Assembly (NCBI GenBank): GCA_934700345.1
Contig: CAKUXP010000024.1
Span: 1 to 47,891 of the forward strand
Source of the DNA: an uncultured Fibrobacter sp.
GTDB lineage: Bacteria > Fibrobacterota > Fibrobacteria > Fibrobacterales > Fibrobacteraceae
DNA length: 47,891 nt
Direction: 5' to 3'
Below, piece by piece: positions 8,042-16,139 of the stretch. A program made the position numbers and the translations under genes. Position 1 is the stretch's first letter, and every line of letters starts with the position of its first letter. The notes below the pieces were generated by a model, which saw nothing but the letters and a program-made list of their open reading frames with translations, did not search any database and was not told the origin of the DNA.

Positions 8042-11000
8042 CTACCTCATCACCTTTTCGAGCAAAGCCCGGTAGCTGTCCACCACGTCATAGACCACAT
8101 TCCCGTTGCTTATCGCCTTGAAATGCTCTCTTGCGCAGTGAATTTTGGATTCCTCGATAAGCCGGAGCTGCATGGATTCCATGGAGCCTTTCGTTTCGGC
8201 GACAAAATAGATGTGCTTGACTGTGCCCTCATAGAAGGCAATCGCCCAGTCCGGGTTATAATGCCCGACCGGCGTTGCGATATAGAAGCTGTCCGGCAGC
8301 TTCACATAAACCGCGACATCTGCGTTGGTGTCCAGATCGGTCGCAAAATCGCGCTCGTTTGTGGAATCATACACGATATGATCGTATAGATGCCGCTTTG
8401 CCTTCATCGCGTTCGTTCCGAGCTTGCCCTTGATGGTCGGTTCGGTAAAGATGTCCGTGTCGTAATGCTCGTCCAGCACGTTGTAGGTAATATGCTGAAT
8501 AATTGCGGTTGCCTTTTCATCATTGATCAAGGCGGCTGCTTTGATGATGAACTCTTCCGGATTGAACTTGAACTGCTCAAAAACGGATTTCTCCATGCCG
8601 GTCAGAATGGCAACGACTGCTTTGCGCGTCAAACCGGTCTCTCCGACCAGCTTGCCAACCAAGTCATACTTTACGCTGCCGCCCGCGCGGATTTGCCGGC
8701 TGCGGTCATAGGTAGATGACTTTGCTTTCGAGAACGCGCTTCCGTCAAGAAGCGAGTCCTTTGACTTGATCTCATCCATTGCGCCGGTTTCAACTTTGAA
8801 GAAGATTTTCGGCACATAAAGGTTCCGGTTGATGGAAGCAATCGCCTTGCGGACAAGCTCATCGGTGTCAAAGTCCACCACGTACACGGATTTGGGACTG
8901 ATGCGCTTCCAGAGAGCCTTGAATTCCGGCATGGCGAGCTTGTCGGGATTGACTTGCAGCTCGACGTTTCCATCGCGGGCGTTCTCCGGCTGCATGGCGC
9001 GGCTGTCATAGACGGAATCAAGAATGTTGATCACAGAATCGCGGCTGTCCGCCACTTCCTCCGCCACCTGAATTGCACCATTTGCCTTGTCGGCGTAATA
9101 CTTATCGGTCAGAACACCGCGCTTGACATATCCGTTAGAAATCAAATCCTCAAAAATCGCCTGAGCCGTATCGCCGTCCACGACTTGCTCGTTGCCTTTT
9201 GAATCCACAAGGACCTTGCCCTTGAAGAGCTCGGCTGTAACCGCCACAGGGCGTCCCGCAACCGCATCAGCAAGCTCCGTCTGCAATCCCTTTGCAAAGC
9301 TGTCATAGCTCTCGCTGGCAATCACGGTCAGCACATTGATCGAATGAACATCATTGCCGAGGACGTTGGCGTCCATGCGCTCGCCGTCCTGATTGACGCA
9401 AAGACGCAATCCGCGACCGACTTCCTGACGTTTGCGAACCTCGCTGCTGCTCTGTTTCAGCGTACAAATCTGGAACACGTTCGGGTTATCCCAACCTTCA
9501 CGCAGCGCAGAATGGGAGAAAATGAAACGCACAGGGGATTTTTTCGGATCACGATCCAGAAGCAGCTCCTTATTCTTCATGATCAGGTCATAGGCGAGAG
9601 TATCGTCGGATGTGCCTTCCTTCTTGTCGGAAAGCTTGCTGTCGGTCATCTTGCCTTTTTTATCAACGGAGAAGTAACCGGCATGGGTGTCATGGGCGGA
9701 AATTGCGTCCAAATAACGAATGTAGTCCTCGTCCCCGATTTCCCGCTGCATGGAGCTGAGAATGTCGTTGTACTCTTCCTCGAACATATCGGCGTAGATG
9801 CCGTTGAACGGATGTCCATCCTCGTCGTACTGCTTGTACTTCGCAACTTCGTCGATGAAGAACAGCGACAGAACCTTGATGCCCTTATGAAAAAGCTGAC
9901 GCTCCCGCTCCAAGTGAGAAAGAATCGTTTCACGGATCTGAATGCGGCGAAGCTGGTCTTCGCTAACTTTACCGATCACGTCTCCGGCAAAAATTTTGAT
10001 ACCATTCAAAAACTCCACGGAGTTATCGCGTCCGTCGATAGATTTCACCACAAAGCCGACTTTGTACTCGTCCAGATTGCCGGAATTGTCATAGAGGTTG
10101 TAACCGATTCCGACCGTCGCATTTTTCTTGCGAATGCCGGACGCGCCCTTGTAATCAAACTGGATAGTCGCTGTCGGGTCTGCTTTGGAAAGATTGATGC
10201 TTTCCAGATAGACAAAACCTTCGGTTGCCGTGCTGCCGGACTCCGTGATGCCCTTAACGGCGATTTTCTTAACCAGCCGCTTATTGTACGCCTCCATTGC
10301 ATCGAGGCGGTAAACCATGTTGTAAATGCTGTCCGACTTGTGGGTTGCGGAGTAGCGCAGCGTCAACAGCGGGCAAAACTCTTTCAGCCGTTCCTTCGTC
10401 TGTTTTCCCTCGACCGACTGCGGCTCGTCGATGATCAGAATCGGGTTCGTCTTTGCGATAATGTCGATCGGGCGACGGGAACGGAACTCGTCTAGCTCCA
10501 TATAAATGCGCCGCGCATCCTTACCCTTGGCATTGAACGCCTGGGAGTTGATAATCATGACATTGATGGAGCTGTCCGACGCAAAGCGGTCGATTTCCGT
10601 GAGCTGGGCAGAATTGTAGATGAAGAACCGGATCTTCTTGCCGTATTCCTCCGCGAAATGCTCCTGTGTCACCTGAAAAGACTTATAAACGCCCTCGCGG
10701 ATGGCAATGCTCGGCACGACCACGATGAACTTGCTCCAACCGTAGTGCTTGTTCAGCTCGTACATGGTCTTGGTGTAGGTATAGGTCTTGCCGACGCCGG
10801 TCTCCATTTCAATCGTCAGGTTATAGCGACCTTCCAGTTTGTCCGACGGCTTGATCTGACCCGTGCGCTGCACCTTTTGCAGATGTTCCAGAATCAGCTT
10901 ATCGGAAAGCTCCGGCACAATGCGCTCATTGCGCCAACCGGTGAAATCCATATCGTCCGTCATGGTCTGCTGTCCGTAGCCCCTGTCCATCATGTAGGTG

Positions 11001-11089
11001 GGCGTAAGGTACGGCTGTCCGGCGAAAACGTCAACGACCGCTTTCGCTGCATCCGCTTGAAATTTCTGATGTTTGAACTGCAGCTTCAA
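8042..11089 (-). CDS. res: type III restriction enzyme, Res subunit (helicase-nuclease)
   Basis: The 1015-residue protein has an SF2 helicase core: Walker A ETGVGKT at about 96-102, DEPQ box at 221-224, SAT at 247-249, and a motif VI QEVGRGLRL near 575. A C-terminal PD-(D/E)xK nuclease follows, with PD at about 946-947 and ETK at 965-967. Res acts with Mod: ATP-driven movement on DNA and cleavage when two unmodified sites communicate. The start is a TTG at 11089 with GGAG seven bases upstream. It is the last gene of the cassette, separated from mod by the yhcG gene, whereas the usual order is mod directly followed by res. It looks full length and intact. Confidence 0.93.
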   Translation of the reverse strand: MKLQFKHQKFQADAAKAVVDVFAGQPYLTPTYMMDRGYGQQTMTDDMDFTGWRNERIVPELSDKLILEHLQKVQRTGQIKPSDKLEGRYNLTIEMETGVGKTYTYTKTMYELNKHYGWSKFIVVVPSIAIREGVYKSFQVTQEHFAEEYGKKIRFFIYNSAQLTEIDRFASDSSINVMIINSQAFNAKGKDARRIYMELDEFRSRRPIDIIAKTNPILIIDEPQSVEGKQTKERLKEFCPLLTLRYSATHKSDSIYNMVYRLDAMEAYNKRLVKKIAVKGITESGSTATEGFVYLESINLSKADPTATIQFDYKGASGIRKKNATVGIGYNLYDNSGNLDEYKVGFVVKSIDGRDNSVEFLNGIKIFAGDVIGKVSEDQLRRIQIRETILSHLERERQLFHKGIKVLSLFFIDEVAKYKQYDEDGHPFNGIYADMFEEEYNDILSSMQREIGDEDYIRYLDAISAHDTHAGYFSVDKKGKMTDSKLSDKKEGTSDDTLAYDLIMKNKELLLDRDPKKSPVRFIFSHSALREGWDNPNVFQICTLKQSSSEVRKRQEVGRGLRLCVNQDGERMDANVLGNDVHSINVLTVIASESYDSFAKGLQTELADAVAGRPVAVTAELFKGKVLVDSKGNEQVVDGDTAQAIFEDLISNGYVKRGVLTDKYYADKANGAIQVAEEVADSRDSVINILDSVYDSRAMQPENARDGNVELQVNPDKLAMPEFKALWKRISPKSVYVVDFDTDELVRKAIASINRNLYVPKIFFKVETGAMDEIKSKDSLLDGSAFSKAKSSTYDRSRQIRAGGSVKYDLVGKLVGETGLTRKAVVAILTGMEKSVFEQFKFNPEEFIIKAAALINDEKATAIIQHITYNVLDEHYDTDIFTEPTIKGKLGTNAMKAKRHLYDHIVYDSTNERDFATDLDTNADVAVYVKLPDSFYIATPVGHYNPDWAIAFYEGTVKHIYFVAETKGSMESMQLRLIEESKIHCAREHFKAISNGNVVYDVVDSYRALLEKVMR

Positions 11090-11166
11090 TCCATTTCTCC
11101 AGTCTTATATCGTAATTGTGCAACGCCTTGTTGCATAATTTATTTTTCGCACTTGCCTGTCAAAAA

Positions 11167-12321
11167 TCATCGCACGTTCACCCATTCTTCCAGTTTTTTC
11201 TGAAGAATCCGTTTATCAGGAAGATATAGCTGATATTTTGATGCGTAAATATTGGAATCCTTTGGGAGCGTCAATTCTACCAATGAATCATCTTTATCCT
11301 GGCATAGCAAAACCCCGATTGTCGGATTTTCATCCTCTTGTTTTTCGTAACGATCATAATAATTCACATACATTTGCATCTGCCCCAGATCCTGATGTTT
11401 CAAAGTCCCGATTTTCAAGTCAAACACGACAAAGCATCGAAGAAGTCGATTGTAAAAAACCAAATCCACTCGAAAATGTTCTTCATTGAAAGTAAACCGT
11501 TTTTGCCTGGCAACAAAAGTATATCCAGCACCCAATTCCAGCAAGAAATTTTGCAAATTATCGATAATCCGCGATTCCAAATCACTTTCCGAATATTCGC
11601 TTTTTTCTTCAAGGCCTAAAAATTCCAGCACGTAGGGATCCTTCACCAAATCAGCGGATTTTTCTATGATGTGCCCTTTCTGCGAAAGCCGCTTCACCTT
11701 GTTTTTATCCGTACTGAGCGATAGCCGCTGGTAAAGTGCCGAATCAAACTGCCGTTTCAGCTCACTGAGACTCCAATCGTTTTTGACAGACTCAATTTCG
11801 TAAAAGTGCCGTTCGTCAATGTTTTCTATCCGCATGAGCTTCAGATAGTGCGACCAGCTCAGGAAGAATTTTCTGCCCGTACTGACTGCCGGAAGATTTT
11901 CGAATTGGTCAGACAGTGTCTGACCAATTGTGTCTTCCGCATAAATGACATAGAATTGCCGCATCTGTTTCAAATTCGTGACAGAAAAGCCTTTCCCGAA
12001 TTGCTTTGTCAGATAGTCGGAAAGTGTTTGAAGCAGATATTTCCCGTACGCAGCCCGATTTTCACCATGCTGTTCTTCCTCCACGATCATTCTGCCTATC
12101 TCGAAATAGGCATAGACCATAGAGAGATTGACGGCGGTTTTGGCGTTTTTCTGTGCCCGCAGAAGAACATCGGAAACGTTCTTCAAAAAATCACTTTGAA
12201 TTGCCGCGTGCATTTCGTTATCGCTCATCTCTGCACCCCTTCGCAACGGAATTGCTCCATTTTGACTTCGATTTTCCATTTGAAAATCCGAAGCACCGTT
12301 TCGGAAATCTGCATTTTTCAT
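11167..12321 (-). CDS. YhcG / DUF1016 family PD-(D/E)xK nuclease
   Basis: About 384 residues. After a variable N-terminus comes the DUF1016 N-terminal helical domain (VYAYFEIGRMIVEEEQ, GKGFSVTNLKQMRQFY, LSWSHYLKLMRI). The C-terminal YhcG nuclease domain follows, with RVDLVFYNR and VFDLKIG giving the D...D-x-K active site. The family is often found next to restriction genes; its role is not settled. The ATG at 12321 overlaps the mod stop (TGATG), with GAGGGTGG just upstream, so it is coupled to mod. It sits between mod and res, which is unusual. A 12-bp perfect inverted repeat with extra flanking pairing lies inside it at 11890-11939. Confidence 0.88.
   Translation of the reverse strand: MKNADFRNGASDFQMENRSQNGAIPLRRGAEMSDNEMHAAIQSDFLKNVSDVLLRAQKNAKTAVNLSMVYAYFEIGRMIVEEEQHGENRAAYGKYLLQTLSDYLTKQFGKGFSVTNLKQMRQFYVIYAEDTIGQTLSDQFENLPAVSTGRKFFLSWSHYLKLMRIENIDERHFYEIESVKNDWSLSELKRQFDSALYQRLSLSTDKNKVKRLSQKGHIIEKSADLVKDPYVLEFLGLEEKSEYSESDLESRIIDNLQNFLLELGAGYTFVARQKRFTFNEEHFRVDLVFYNRLLRCFVVFDLKIGTLKHQDLGQMQMYVNYYDRYEKQEDENPTIGVLLCQDKDDSLVELTLPKDSNIYASKYQLYLPDKRILQKKLEEWVNVR
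11890..11939. repeat. long inverted repeat inside the yhcG coding sequence
   Basis: AATTGGTCAGAC (11903-11914) pairs perfectly with GTCTGACCAATT (11918-11929) around AGT. Outside it CGGAAGA (11890-11896) pairs with TCTTCCG (11933-11939). The structure is coding and encodes the segment around TIGQTLSDQF. Confidence 0.85.
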
Positions 12322-14228
12322 CAAACCACCCTCACGCGCTTGGAAATATCGTTTGCATCTTCCGGCATATAGAGCTTGAAAATCTCGAACACGTTGATCT
12401 TCTCCGGGCTGGATGCAAAACCGGAATCGCGGAAGACAGCGCGAAGCGGCTTACGCTTGGCGATCTCCTTGACCACGCTTTCGGGAATATTCGCGTCAAA
12501 ACAGGCGATCAGGTCGCCGTCATTGTAGGTGTGGACGGTGCAGCCGTCGATTTGCTCGGATTTGTATGGCAGAGACAGCGGCAGACCCCAGTCGATCAGG
12601 CAGCCGAACAGCAGGTCGAGGTCGGTGCGGTCATCCTTGATGTTGGATTCCAGACCTGCAAGCATCCCCTGATCGTAGTCATCAGGCGCATAGTAAACAT
12701 CTTTCATGTTGGTATCGTCCAGCTTCAGGACACGGAAGCCGATGTCGAGGTCTTGCGTGGTCATGGGGCTTTCGGACTTGATCTTGTCTCCGGCACGGCG
12801 GATACGTTCTTTACCGATTTCGCAGATGTTATTGTAGCCTGATTTGTAAGCAGTGCCTTCCTTATCACATGCTTCAGGTAACTGCACCATAACATATTTT
12901 ATATGGCTTCCTTTGTCAGAATTCATCTGCATAACCGCTTGAGCAGTTGTTGCCGATCCAGAGAAGAAATCCAACACAACAGAATCATCGTTAAGGTTTG
13001 CCAGCGTTAAAAGTCGTGTTAATAGCCTTACAGGTTTAGGGCCATCGAATGCACCAGCATCTAGAAGCTTTGTGACCTCCTTTGCTCCTTCCTGACTATG
13101 ACCTACATCTTTATAGAACATAATAGATGTTGGAGCCATTCCGTCATATTTCAACTCAGTAAGGAATCTCTTCATACATGGAACGCTGTTGCCATCTGCT
13201 CCAAAATAAATTCTATTATCTTGGAGTCTCTCCAAAAATGTATTTTTGGAGAGACTCCAGCAACGACCTGCTGGAGGCTCTATTACACGCCCAGAGGGCG
13301 TTGTAATAGGATAATCACAAGCCGCATTATATGTTTTAACCGATAAGTCGCTCGGCTTCCAGACCCCTCTTGGATCATTATCGGGGTTTTGGTAGCGTGC
13401 ATTTGCTTCTTCTGTACGAGGCAACCTTCCAATTATGAAATTGTCAAGATTTCTAGCAAACATCAATACATAATCATGGCTATTTGAAATAAAGCGAGCA
13501 TCGTTTTTGGGGGCATAAGCTCTTTCCCATATTAACTGTGCTACAAAGTTTTGTCCACCAAACACTTCATCACAGCACTTTTTGAGATTGTCTTGTTCAT
13601 TATCGTCAATGCTGATAAAGATAACCCCATCATCCGTCAGCAGATTTCTCGCCAGCATCAGCCGGGAATAAATCATGCTGCACCAGTCGGAATGAAATCT
13701 GCCATTGGTGTCGGTATTTTTGAACAGACGGTTTTCGTCCTCGTCATACATTCCCATCTGCTCATTCTCTTCCTCCTGAGAACGCATAAAATCATCGGCA
13801 TAGATAAAATCGTTGCCGGTGTTGTACGGCGGGTCGATATAGATCATCTTGACCTTGCCGAGATAGCTTTCCTGCAAGAGCTTGAGGACTTCCAGATTGT
13901 CGCCCTCGATGTAGAGGTTTTCGGTGGTGTCCCAGTCCTTGCTCTCCGCCACACAGGGGCGCAGCGTCTTACGGATCGGCTTGTTGGCTTCCACGATTGC
14001 CGCCTTCTTGCCGACCCATGTGAACTCGTATGCCTCGTCGCCGTCCACCACGTCCGGCGAGAGCATCTGTTTCAGCAGCTCAAAATTGACTGCCCGCTTG
14101 TACACCTTCTTCTCCGGCGTGCTGTGTTCCTCGTCCAGCATCTCCGTGACGCAGTTGGGAAATAGTGCAGCAATGCGGTCTATGTTCTGCACCGTCAAGT
14201 CCGGCGATTCAAATTTCATCTTGTCCAT
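12321..14228 (-). CDS. mod: type III restriction-modification methyltransferase, Mod subunit
   Basis: The protein (635 aa) is a beta-class adenine methyltransferase: catalytic DPPY at about 132-135 precedes the SAM-binding FFSGSATTAQ at about 421-430. The region between them is the target-recognition domain. The ATG at 14228 is preferred because GAGG lies seven bases upstream; an ATG two codons earlier leaves only one base of spacing. The codons for about residues 225-465 (12840-13560) are visibly AT-richer than both ends, consistent with domain exchange in the recognition region. Three inverted repeats crowd 13222-13309. It is coupled to yhcG downstream. Confidence 0.94.
   Translation of the reverse strand: MDKMKFESPDLTVQNIDRIAALFPNCVTEMLDEEHSTPEKKVYKRAVNFELLKQMLSPDVVDGDEAYEFTWVGKKAAIVEANKPIRKTLRPCVAESKDWDTTENLYIEGDNLEVLKLLQESYLGKVKMIYIDPPYNTGNDFIYADDFMRSQEEENEQMGMYDEDENRLFKNTDTNGRFHSDWCSMIYSRLMLARNLLTDDGVIFISIDDNEQDNLKKCCDEVFGGQNFVAQLIWERAYAPKNDARFISNSHDYVLMFARNLDNFIIGRLPRTEEANARYQNPDNDPRGVWKPSDLSVKTYNAACDYPITTPSGRVIEPPAGRCWSLSKNTFLERLQDNRIYFGADGNSVPCMKRFLTELKYDGMAPTSIMFYKDVGHSQEGAKEVTKLLDAGAFDGPKPVRLLTRLLTLANLNDDSVVLDFFSGSATTAQAVMQMNSDKGSHIKYVMVQLPEACDKEGTAYKSGYNNICEIGKERIRRAGDKIKSESPMTTQDLDIGFRVLKLDDTNMKDVYYAPDDYDQGMLAGLESNIKDDRTDLDLLFGCLIDWGLPLSLPYKSEQIDGCTVHTYNDGDLIACFDANIPESVVKEIAKRKPLRAVFRDSGFASSPEKINVFEIFKLYMPEDANDISKRVRVV
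13222..13309. repeat. cluster of three inverted repeats inside mod
   Basis: First, 13222-13239 and 13242-13259 form a perfect 18-bp inverted repeat with a 2-nt spacer. Second, CCAGCA (13257-13262) pairs with TGCTGG (13269-13274). Third, 13280-13292 pairs with 13296-13309 with a single unpaired T. All are coding and lie in the recognition-domain region. Confidence 0.9.
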
Positions 14229-14304
14229 TTTCATACCTCGATATCCTTTCCCAGATTGGTTTTCTTACGTTATATTGGCTATGGATTGGCTAAATCGAAG
14301 TCTT

Positions 14305-14760
14305 CTAACAAACGACATTTGTTTTATAGGTTTCGCAAATGGTCTGCGGATTTTCATAATAAAAACTGCCGTTGTAGTCTTCGATCAAATCGCTGACAGG
14401 CGAACGATAGACTTTTTCGAGTATATCAATCACATTTGACTTCTGTTCACGGGAAATCATCAAAACCAACCTCTTGTAAACCTTGCCAATCTCCCAGTGA
14501 GTCGGAACAGAATATTTGCATTTCGCCACGTTGTCGAAATTTCCGTTTGGAATGCGGCATTTCGCAATAAAATCGTTGCTGACTTTGTCGATATTATCAC
14601 TGTGATAAACATCCGCCAGTTCGTAAATCTTTTCAAGATTCTTTTTCCCTAAAAAATTCACGATATCGACCGGCTTGTTCTTGGTTTTTCGCGCGATATA
14701 TTCAACCAGGGCACACGTGAAAAACAGGTCATTCGCTTTTTTGTCTTCACGTCCTGTCAT
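14305..14760 (-). CDS. partner of DUF3990-type protein, putative antitoxin (DUF3791-like)
   Basis: The 151-residue product has an N-terminal helical part (FFTCALVEYIARKTK, VDIVNFLGKKNLEKIYELADVYHSDN) resembling the small DUF3791 proteins that accompany DUF3990 genes. The second half (about 75-151) I do not recognise. It overlaps the upstream DUF3990 gene by four bases (ATGA), the arrangement typical of a toxin followed by its antitoxin. A 15-bp dyad TTATCAC-T-GTGATAA lies within it at 14594-14608. The antitoxin role is inferred from gene pairing only; catalytic motifs are absent. Confidence 0.6.
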   Translation of the reverse strand: MTGREDKKANDLFFTCALVEYIARKTKNKPVDIVNFLGKKNLEKIYELADVYHSDNIDKVSNDFIAKCRIPNGNFDNVAKCKYSVPTHWEIGKVYKRLVLMISREQKSNVIDILEKVYRSPVSDLIEDYNGSFYYENPQTICETYKTNVVC

Positions 14761-15221
14761 GGTTTGACCTCTTCGGCGTACTCAAAGCGCAGACACTTCA
14801 AAGCGTTTGCCGTGCAAAAATTGATCTGATGCGTCGGGTATTTGAACTTGGCGAGGCTCCAAAACTGTTCCCGTGTAATAATGCCGTCGATATAGTCGGC
14901 AACATAATTATAAATCTGGTCGTTTGCCATCGCTCCGATAACGATGTCATGACCGTGCTTTTTGCCAGCCCGGCAGTCCGCGATAAAATCGAGCCATTCT
15001 TCGGTCATCGTCTTGAATTCCAGAATATCCAGCGATTCATCGGCCAAAAACGAATAGACATTGATCGTCGGCGTATCAAATCGCCTTGCCCAGCGTTCCG
15101 CCTGTTCACGAATCACTGTGCAATAAAAACCAAAACCAAAATCTTTCGTGTTTCTGCCGATAAGAATTTTCGGCATTCGGATTTTCGCATAACTACCGTG
15201 ATATATCAGCGTTTTTCCCAT
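14757..15221 (-). CDS. DUF3990-family protein, putative ADP-ribosyltransferase-like toxin
   Basis: The 154-residue protein opens with LIYHGSYAKI and then DFGFGFYCT, followed by REQAERWARR. This YHGS...DFGxGFYxT...QAxxWA pattern defines DUF3990. The order His-Tyr is that of the H-Y-E group of ADP-ribosyltransferase folds; enzymatic activity is inferred. A good AAGGA lies eight bases upstream of the ATG. It shares an ATGA overlap with its partner and stands between the DUF4391 gene and mod. As a stand-alone toxin-antitoxin pair it could stabilise the restriction locus, or it could act as an abortive-infection effector of the same locus. Confidence 0.72.
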   Translation of the reverse strand: MGKTLIYHGSYAKIRMPKILIGRNTKDFGFGFYCTVIREQAERWARRFDTPTINVYSFLADESLDILEFKTMTEEWLDFIADCRAGKKHGHDIVIGAMANDQIYNYVADYIDGIITREQFWSLAKFKYPTHQINFCTANALKCLRFEYAEEVKP

Positions 15222-15253
15222 TGAACGATCCTTCCAATCAAAACTAACAACTT

Positions 15254-15898
15254 TTAACTATTTTTCCAAATTTCATTCAATCTCTTCAACTCTGCGTTCA
15301 TTTCCATCTGCCTATTTAGCTGCTTCTCTCGCCGCATTTTGTTTTCCAGTGCGGCGATTTGCTTTTCGAGCTGCTTCTTCTTTTCATCACGCTCGACAGA
15401 TTCTTTCAGACTTTCGCTGAAATCTGTTTGCAGCTTGTCCCCGGCAATTTGACGGACAAGGCTTTCATAGACGGCATCCATATTCAAGCCGTCGATACCA
15501 AGATGCAACTCATCTTCCGGCATCCAGTCGGTGTGATAATAGCGACTGACTTTGAAAGCGTTGCTGCCAGACGCAGCAGCTTCCTTGTAGCCGATCCACG
15601 CTTGAGCCTTTCCGTCACAGGTCAGAATAAAGAGGATGTGGTACGGGATCTCCTTGTCGATTTGTTTCAGCACCGCTTCGTCAAGCTGCGGTCCGTTCAG
15701 GCGAATCTCAAGCACTTCAATCTCGGTCACTGCTTCGCCCGCCGCAATATTCAGCGTGGACGCCGCCAGCTTGTTTCGCCAGTAGACCAACTTGATCTGA
15801 TCAACAAACACACGGCGCAAAGCAGGGGAAACGTCAAGATTCTCATAGAACTTCTGCTTCGGGATTCTTTTGTTAAATTCCGTGGATACAGGAAACAT
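15254..15898 (-). CDS. DUF4391 domain protein
   Basis: About 214 residues, starting at the ATG of MFPVSTEFNKRIPKQKFY. A mixed alpha/beta region (about 1-160: DQIKLVYWRNKLA, ILFILTCDGKAQAWIGYKE) is followed by a charged coiled coil (about 165-210). DUF4391 genes commonly lie beside helicase, Mod and Res genes; function is unknown. The frame extends 12 codons upstream into a tandem GAGCAAT repeat, so the start is placed after it; no Shine-Dalgarno is visible. The truncated four-helix-bundle gene separates it from the helicase. Confidence 0.75.
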   Translation of the reverse strand: MFPVSTEFNKRIPKQKFYENLDVSPALRRVFVDQIKLVYWRNKLAASTLNIAAGEAVTEIEVLEIRLNGPQLDEAVLKQIDKEIPYHILFILTCDGKAQAWIGYKEAAASGSNAFKVSRYYHTDWMPEDELHLGIDGLNMDAVYESLVRQIAGDKLQTDFSESLKESVERDEKKKQLEKQIAALENKMRREKQLNRQMEMNAELKRLNEIWKNS

Positions 15899-15903
15899 CG
15901 ATG

Positions 15904-15934
15904 CAATGAGGAATGAGCAATGAGCAATGAGCAA
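15904..15934. repeat. tandem heptamer repeat (C/G)AATGAG
   Basis: Four consecutive heptamers ((C/G)AATGAG) at 15904-15931 are followed by CAATTTTT. The same words (GAGCAATGAG, AATGAGGAAT) occur at 41953-41985 upstream of mraZ. An inverted relative (minus strand AATTAGAAATGAGAAG) lies on the other side of the four-helix-bundle gene near 16145-16160. Confidence 0.75.
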
Positions 15935-15938
15935 TTTT

Positions 15939-16139
15939 TCACCCCTCTCTGCTTTTCGCAGGTTTTGTGATTGCGGACAGTATTTTCAGCAGCTCGGCGA
16001 TGTTCGCCCCGATGCTCGTCCCGCTCCGCAAGACTTGTTTCGATAAAATGAACTCTTTCTTTTCAGAGCAGAGATATTTGTACAGAGCAATCACACGGAG
16101 CGCAAACGCAACACTCTTATCCTCAACCGCATTTTCCAT
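15939..16139 (-). pseudogene. four-helix-bundle (23S rRNA IVP-like) protein, 3'-truncated
   Basis: The frame encodes MENAVEDKSVAFALRVIALYK...KEFILSKQVLRSGTSIGANIAE, the N-terminal half of the four-helix-bundle family first seen in 23S rRNA intervening sequences. After GANIAE the sequence departs from the family and stops about 20 residues later; the family usually runs to about 115-125 residues, so the second half is missing. It overlaps the helicase 3' end by 17 bases and is flanked by oppositely oriented AATGAG-type repeats. It looks like a decayed insertion into the defence operon. A functional short protein cannot be excluded. Confidence 0.65.

Noticed and set aside
9344..10495. Long plus-strand open frame opposite res
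   Set aside because: It is antisense to the helicase core of res, has no ribosome site and no family resemblance.
14594..14608. Operator-like 15-bp dyad (TTATCAC-T-GTGATAA)
   Set aside because: It lies inside the coding sequence of the toxin partner rather than at a promoter; a chance occurrence is likely.
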